From Anaerolineae bacterium (GTDB lineage Bacteria; Chloroflexota; Anaerolineae; 4572-78; J111): a stretch of DNA of 10,669 bases. The translations under genes and the position numbers were made by a program. Each line of letters opens with the position of its first letter. Position 1 is the stretch's first letter. Positions 7,369 to 10,669 of this stretch are shown here, piece after piece. The stretch is taken from assembly GCA_020433785.1 (NCBI GenBank), contig JAGRCC010000638.1, forward strand, positions 1 to 10,669, written 5' to 3'. Below the pieces are notes generated by a model that was not told the origin of the DNA, did not search any database, and saw nothing but the letters and a program-made list of their open reading frames with translations.

Positions 7369-8055
7369 TTACGGATCCTGGGCCAGGCGATAGCCCAGCC
7401 CGTAAACAGTTTCCACATAACGAGGATTTTTGGGATCAGGCTCGATCTTAGACCGCAGGTTACGCACGTGCACATCAATCGTGCGCTCGTAGCCTTCATA
7501 GGTATCGCCCGACATCCGGTCGAGCAGATCGAGCCGGGAGAAGACTCGCCCCGGTGATGCCATCAAAATATCGAGGATTTCAAATTCAGAGGGGGTCAGA
7601 TCGGTATAGCGATCACCAATCTTAACGGTGTGGCTGGCTCTGTCTAAAACAATATCAAAGGCCCGCAGTATGTCCGGCTCGGCGGCTGCCTTTTTCATCC
7701 GGCGCAAAACAGCCCGCACCCGAGCGATCAACTCCTGCACGTTAAACGGCTTGGTCACATAATCATCGGCCCCTAGCCCCAGGCCAATAATCTTGTCTTG
7801 ATCTTCCACCTTGGCCGTCAGCATAATCACCGGCGTATCCGACTCGCGTATGAAGACGCGCATAAATTCCTGGCCATCCATCTCCGGCATCATCAAATCC
7901 AAAATAATCAGGTCCGGCTTTTCGTAGCGAGCCACATACAGCGCCTCGCGCCCATGGCCTGCTTCAACCACCCGAAAGCCGTCCTGCTCCAGATAGAGCC
8001 GCAGCATATCGCGCAATTTTACTTCATCATCGACTACTAGAATTGTTTGGGGCAT
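7369..8055 (-). CDS. OmpR/PhoB-family response regulator
   Basis: A 228-residue two-domain transcription factor. The receiver domain (about 4-118) has D9-D10, the phospho-acceptor D53 in I-L-D-L-M-M-P-E-M-D-G, T80 and K102 (T-K-P-F), so it should be phosphorylatable. The C-terminal winged helix (about 130-226) carries the usual L-T-P-S-E-F-E-I-L segment, the recognition-helix region with R-T-I-D-V-H-V-R-N-L-R-S-K-I, and the closing wing V-E-T-V-Y-G-L-G-Y-R-L. It is the first gene of a minus-strand set with its kinase (4 bp apart) and the P-type ATPase, which it probably controls along with itself. The ATG at 8055 has only a weak AGG ten bases upstream, part of a small GATAG-G-CTATC palindrome (8061-8071). 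A good promoter candidate lies about 150 bp upstream, beyond a palindromic repeat. Confidence 0.93.
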   Translation of the reverse strand: MPQTILVVDDEVKLRDMLRLYLEQDGFRVVEAGHGREALYVARYEKPDLIILDLMMPEMDGQEFMRVFIRESDTPVIMLTAKVEDQDKIIGLGLGADDYVTKPFNVQELIARVRAVLRRMKKAAAEPDILRAFDIVLDRASHTVKIGDRYTDLTPSEFEILDILMASPGRVFSRLDLLDRMSGDTYEGYERTIDVHVRNLRSKIEPDPKNPRYVETVYGLGYRLAQDP

Positions 8056-8060
8056 GGTGT

Positions 8061-8071
8061 GATAGCCTATC
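8061..8071 (-). promoter_or_regulatory. Small palindrome over the presumed ribosome binding site of the response regulator
   Basis: GATAG-C-CTATC is a perfect 5-1-5 inverted repeat six bases from the regulator ATG. On the coding strand the sequence reads GATAGGCTATC. Its central AGG is the only Shine-Dalgarno-like word before this start. A short stem here could weaken translation, or it could be a protein-binding half-site pair. Both are inferences from symmetry alone. Confidence 0.3.
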
Positions 8072-8187
8072 GCAACCGGATGAATTCGGTCGCTGCTAAA
8101 GAAAACCTGTTGAAACAGGTTATGTGGTTCCCTCTTAACGTGTTTTCAACACGTTCTTCTGTCAGGCTACGAATTCATTCGCGGATA
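8068..8187. repeat. 120-bp palindromic repeat element with two internal hairpins
   Basis: The ends form imperfect inverted repeats sharing ATGAATTCG (left, around 8080-8088) and CGAATTCAT (right, 8170-8178), with TATC and GATA at the outer edges. Inside lie two near-perfect palindromes: AACCTGTTGAAACAGGTT at 8104-8121 (8-bp stem) and AACGTGTTTTCAACACGTT at 8137-8155 (8-bp stem, 3-base loop). The two hairpins share the frame AAC-xTGTT...AACAx-GTT, so they look like diverged copies of one unit. The element occupies most of the leader of the response-regulator gene. It codes for nothing, and no mobility gene is nearby. Its structure is that of a small non-autonomous repeat. Confidence 0.75.
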
Positions 8188-8209
8188 TTAAAATACCAAA
8201 TCGTCTCGT

Positions 8210-8239
8210 ATTATATTGGCTTTTCAAAAATTTTATCAA
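8210..8239 (-). promoter_or_regulatory. Predicted sigma70-type promoter for the response regulator-kinase-ATPase operon
   Basis: On the minus strand TTGATA (8239-8234) is followed after 18 bp by a consensus TATAAT (8215-8210). Transcription would start near 8203, giving a leader of about 148 nt that contains nearly all of the palindromic repeat. Just upstream, CCTG-GATT-CAGG (8243-8254) is a perfect 4-4-4 inverted repeat that could be an operator. The surrounding 8188-8240 stretch is clearly more AT-rich than the genes around it. Confidence 0.55.
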
Positions 8240-8264
8240 ATTCCTGGATTCAGGTAGATTGGAT

Positions 8265-8316
8265 AACTCCCTAACTCCCCAAACTCTACAAACTTTATGA
8301 ACTCCATAAACTCCAT
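8265..8316 (-). repeat. Degenerate GAGTTTATGGAGTT repeat tract, copy 2
   Basis: On the minus strand, directly after the stop codon of the small membrane protein gene, comes a run of words such as TGGAGTTTATGGAGTT, AAAGTTTGTAGAGTTTGG and GGAGTTAGGGAGTT. It shares GAGTTTATGGAGTT exactly (8313-8300) with the tract at 3189-3202, in inverted orientation on the chromosome. The two tracts therefore bracket the whole response regulator-kinase-ATPase block. Confidence 0.7.
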
Positions 8317-8663
8317 CACGGAACCGACCCCGTCAAGCGAGTCATCAAGCCCTTAACACGCGGCACGAGTGTCACCCCCAAAACAATAGCCCCCATAATA
8401 GCTACATTCTGAAGAATACCGACAATGCCAAAAATAAATGATCCGCCCCGTTCGCCGCCGTGACCCCCTCGTTCAGGCCGTCTGGAGGCTTCGGTGTTAT
8501 CGGTGCTGTCCGTATCGACTGATGTCCCGTCCGTCTGGGTCTGTTCTTGGAACTGAGGTCGAGGACGAGTCTGGGCATCAGAGTTACTAACAAAGAGCGT
8601 CGCTACGCCACTGACAATGACAGCCGCGACGAGAACGATGATGATACGTCCGATAATTTTCAT
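8316..8663 (-). CDS. Small two-helix membrane protein of unknown function
   Basis: A 115-residue protein I cannot assign to a named family. It has a hydrophobic helix at about 5-25 (a signal anchor or signal peptide, with S-D-A at 28-30 as a possible cleavage site), a polar low-complexity stretch at 30-75 rich in Q, T, D, S and then R, G and H (R-R-P-E-R-G-G-H-G-G-E-R-G-G), and a second hydrophobic helix at about 76-100, ending in a short basic tail. Its ATG overlaps the stop of the DUF4405 gene (TGA/ATG, 4 bp, 8660-8663). It also has a very strong AGGAGG seven bases upstream, located inside the DUF4405 gene, so it is made together with that protein, perhaps in higher amount. A partner or accessory subunit of the DUF4405 protein is the simplest inference. 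Confidence 0.75.
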   Translation of the reverse strand: MKIIGRIIIVLVAAVIVSGVATLFVSNSDAQTRPRPQFQEQTQTDGTSVDTDSTDNTEASRRPERGGHGGERGGSFIFGIVGILQNVAIMGAIVLGVTLVPRVKGLMTRLTGSVP

Positions 8664-9196
8664 CGGGACACCTCCTTCTGCGTGAGTTTAGTCGATGGCT
8701 CCGGCTGAGCGACTCGATGTCCGAACGACAACGGTTGAATAACATAGCGTTTGATAGCATTCACTATCCATGACCAGTGCAAAGCAATATGCAGCCCGAC
8801 CAGAATAAGCGATATATTGGCGGTTACATCATGAATTCCCCGCCATCCTCCGCCTTCGGCCACGCTTAACCCCAGCGCCGGCAGCGCCACCCGTGAGATC
8901 ATCAAGCCGCTGTAGATAACCAGCGTCATATCAATAAAAAGAAGGGTGTTGAGAATGTAGTTAAGCCGTGACTGGAAAGGAATATGGCTGAAAAAGCGCC
9001 GAGTAACCTCCACAATCCACTGCCAGTGCAGCAGCAGGTGCGCAATAATGGCCGCGCCAAAGGCAATACTCAGCCATTCATGGATGGCTACCCCGGAAAA
9101 ATGGGGCGCTTCGGCAATCAAAAAGCCGAGGAAGATGCCCATATCAACGGCCAGATTAATTTTAGTTTGACTATGATGTTTCTTGTCCTGTTTCAT
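8660..9196 (-). CDS. DUF4405-type four-helix membrane protein, probable di-haem cytochrome b-like
   Basis: A 178-residue membrane protein with four predicted transmembrane helices arranged as two copies of a two-helix unit. The first copy holds I-H39-E-W...A-H53-L-L-L-H57-W-Q-W-I-V; the second holds I-H122-D-V...L-H136-I-A-L-H140-W-S-W-I-V. The histidine spacing (14 and 18) is identical in both copies, offset by 83 residues. Histidines facing each other in membrane helices are typical haem ligands in small cytochrome b-like proteins. Haem binding is an inference here. The charged, His-containing N-terminus (1-13) and polar C-terminal tail (158-178) are cytoplasmic or exposed. The ATG at 9196 has an AGGA site. 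The gene is the first of a two-gene unit with the small membrane protein and is divergent from the lipoprotein hydrolase. Confidence 0.8.
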   Translation of the reverse strand: MKQDKKHHSQTKINLAVDMGIFLGFLIAEAPHFSGVAIHEWLSIAFGAAIIAHLLLHWQWIVEVTRRFFSHIPFQSRLNYILNTLLFIDMTLVIYSGLMISRVALPALGLSVAEGGGWRGIHDVTANISLILVGLHIALHWSWIVNAIKRYVIQPLSFGHRVAQPEPSTKLTQKEVSR

Positions 9197-9523
9197 TTTG
9201 TCCTGCTCTCTTTCGTGATCGAAATAAGTAACTGTATGGATTGATCATAGTCCCAACTTTTTTAGAAATTATGAAGATGTGATGTAGAGATTGTGGGGTT
9301 TTCTGTCTAAATCCCCATATTTTCCCCATTACTTCTAAACAAAATCTCAACAATTCAAGAATAAAATTACATTTAACGCATCCAATTTGATAACTTCCTG
9401 CCCGGTGAAAGTGCATCGTCAAAACTAATCTCTTTGTTTTCTTCTTAGCCTTAGCCTCAGCCTGATCACAAGACGTACGCCTGAATAGTTATCAGCCATA
9501 CCTTTATTTCTTAGGAGTTTATA
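9197..9523. other. Divergent AT-rich intergenic region, 327 bp
   Basis: This gap separates the DUF4405 gene (minus) from the lipoprotein hydrolase (plus) and must hold both promoters. It is clearly more AT-rich than the genes. I see no promoter pair near consensus on either strand. TATGAT on the minus strand (around 9244-9249) is a possible -10 box without a good -35 partner. An imperfect inverted repeat, GCCTGATCAC (9460-9469) and GTTATCAGCC (9488-9497), lies about 26 bp before the hydrolase start. A weak TGGGG/CCCCA pair is at 9294-9317. No gene or RNA is recognisable. Confidence 0.5.
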
Positions 9524-10669
9524 ATGAAACAAAAACATATTTCTATTTTTCTTTTGATAGTGCTGGCCCTATCAATCTTAGTTGGTTGTGCTAGTGAGCA
9601 GCCAGAGGCAGCTACGAATGTCACAACGACGTCTGTGGCTGACAGCACGGCTGTTGAAACGCCAACCGCGAACTCGGACAGTTCTGAAACCGAAAGCAAT
9701 GATAGCTCACCGGAAGACCAAGGCCCGCCGGCAGGTGGTGACATGGGGGCTTTTAATGTCGATAAAAGTGGCGATACGGAACTGGCCGCGCTGATAGCTG
9801 AAACGGAAAGTAAATTCCAGCCGTATACCTATACAGATACCGAAACCGATTTGACGCTTCCTTATAACCTGTATCTGCCGGATGATTATGACCCAGCAAA
9901 GAGCTACCCTATGGTGGTATTCATCGCCGACATGAGTGTGGTTGGGCAGGATGTTACGGCACCGCTTGAGCAGGGGTATGGCGGAATCATCTGGGCCAGC
10001 AGCGAAGAGCAGGCAAAACACGAAAGCATTGTTCTTGTTCCGGAATATCCGGTAACCATCCTTGATGATCACGGCAGTTATACGATGACCGATTATGTAG
10101 AACTCACCGTGAGGCTGATTGAATCCGTAAGTGCGGATTACAGTGTCGATACGGACAGAATCTATGCCACCGGCCAATCGATGGGCTGTATGACGTTCCT
10201 TTATCTGGCCTCAGAGCATCCGGACCTCTTCGCCGCCGAGATTTTTGTGTCCGGTCAGTGGGATGTCACCCAACTCGACGGCATCGCCAGCCAGAAGAGC
10301 TTCTATATTGTGGCCGAGGGAGACCCGGGCGGGTCCGGCGGTCAAGAGCAGCTTTATGATTACCTGACAGCCAAAGGTGTTGAGATAAATCTAGCCAACG
10401 ATTGGGACGCCCAATGGTCAGAAAGTGAATTCGATGCCGCGGTAAGCGACATTCTCTCTCAAAGCAGCAGCACCCTCTACTTTGCTAACTTTAAAGTGGG
10501 CAGCACGCTTCCAGAAGATGTAGCTGAAGGAACCAGCGAGCATATGTATTCTTTTGATTATGCCTACAAGATTGAAGGCGTCCGTGATTGGTTATTTAAG
10601 CAGACGAAAGCCACACCTGAAACAGGGGAGGCCACCACAACCGCAGACGCCACGCCCGCTATTGTCGCC
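9524..10669 (+). CDS. Lipoprotein alpha/beta hydrolase, PHB depolymerase/feruloyl esterase-like (3' end outside window)
   Basis: The frame is open from the ATG at 9524 to the last base of the window (382 codons, no stop), so the C-terminus is missing. AGGAG at 9513-9517 supports the start. Residues 1-21 are a lipoprotein signal with lipobox L-V-G-C, C22 being the modified residue. Residues 23-75 form a disordered S/T/E/D/P-rich tether, and the hydrolase domain spans about 85-360. The nucleophile elbow is T-G-Q-S-M-G with S219. D267 in A-E-G-D-P-G is the likely acid, and H340 in G-T-S-E-H-M-Y-S-F the likely base, so the catalytic triad is complete. The pattern fits the esterase_phd/LpqC-like group (extracellular carbohydrate or polyester esterases). 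After residue 360 a T/P/A-rich segment begins, suggesting a linker to another domain or anchor beyond the window. The substrate is unknown. Confidence 0.8.
   Translation, partial: MKQKHISIFLLIVLALSILVGCASEQPEAATNVTTTSVADSTAVETPTANSDSSETESNDSSPEDQGPPAGGDMGAFNVDKSGDTELAALIAETESKFQPYTYTDTETDLTLPYNLYLPDDYDPAKSYPMVVFIADMSVVGQDVTAPLEQGYGGIIWASSEEQAKHESIVLVPEYPVTILDDHGSYTMTDYVELTVRLIESVSADYSVDTDRIYATGQSMGCMTFLYLASEHPDLFAAEIFVSGQWDVTQLDGIASQKSFYIVAEGDPGGSGGQEQLYDYLTAKGVEINLANDWDAQWSESEFDAAVSDILSQSSSTLYFANFKVGSTLPEDVAEGTSEHMYSFDYAYKIEGVRDWLFKQTKATPETGEATTTADATPAIVA

Noticed and set aside
7365..7499. Upstream extension of the kinase frame by 45 codons
   Set aside because: It would overlap the response regulator coding region by more than 130 bp. 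The residues do not resemble a kinase N-terminus, and the ATG at 7364 sits directly before TM1 and four bases after the regulator stop.
8047..8274. 75-codon plus-strand ORF in the regulator leader
   Set aside because: It runs through the palindromic repeat and promoter region. Its residues are a translation of hairpins, and it has no ribosome binding site.
9171..9422. 83-codon minus-strand ORF upstream of the DUF4405 gene
   Set aside because: It overlaps the DUF4405 start in another frame, lies in AT-rich promoter DNA, and has no hydrophobic or domain pattern.
9707..10177. 156-codon ORF antisense to the lipoprotein hydrolase
   Set aside because: The plus strand carries a complete lipobox, serine elbow and histidine motif. 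The antisense frame has no recognisable domain.

Overview
The window looks like a chromosomal segment of an uncultured Chloroflexota bacterium, most likely Anaerolineae-like. This is an inference from the style of the proteins, the moderate-to-high GC content, and intergenic gaps filled with short dispersed palindromic repeats. It is not proven by any marker gene. There are no rRNA, tRNA, CRISPR, transposase or phage genes.

Layout, left to right. Plus strand: the 3' end of a SAM-dependent methyltransferase gene (2-205), then a DinB-like metalloenzyme-fold protein (209-667). A 343-bp gap follows, occupied almost entirely by three nested imperfect inverted repeats (671-987). Next is a plus-strand cluster: a DJ-1/PfpI-family protein starting at TTG (1011-1634), a lipoprotein pectinacetylesterase/Notum-family hydrolase (1693-2811), and a small cupin whose start overlaps the hydrolase stop (2808-3173). 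A convergent gap (3174-3394) carries two repeat types.

Minus strand, read from right to left: a DUF4405-type four-helix membrane protein (9196-8660) and a small two-helix membrane protein (8663-8316), translationally coupled. Then, after a repeat-filled leader with a good promoter candidate, comes a three-gene set: OmpR-type response regulator (8055-7369), HAMP/HisKA sensor kinase (7364-6012) and an 845-residue P-type cation ATPase (5932-3395). The tight packing suggests that the two-component system controls the ATPase. The ATPase has a CtpE-like membrane domain in which the usual acidic residue of the TM4 P-E-G-L motif is tyrosine.

At the right end, divergent from the DUF4405 gene across a 327-bp AT-rich gap, a second lipoprotein alpha/beta hydrolase (9524 to the window end, PHB-depolymerase/feruloyl-esterase-like) runs off the edge.

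The features most worth a second look are non-coding. Four different repeat types sit at gene ends. Three of them begin within a few bases of a stop codon. One imperfect 120-bp palindromic element lies between the predicted promoter and the start codon of the response regulator. In the proteins, the DUF4405 gene shows a clean internal duplication with identically spaced histidines.
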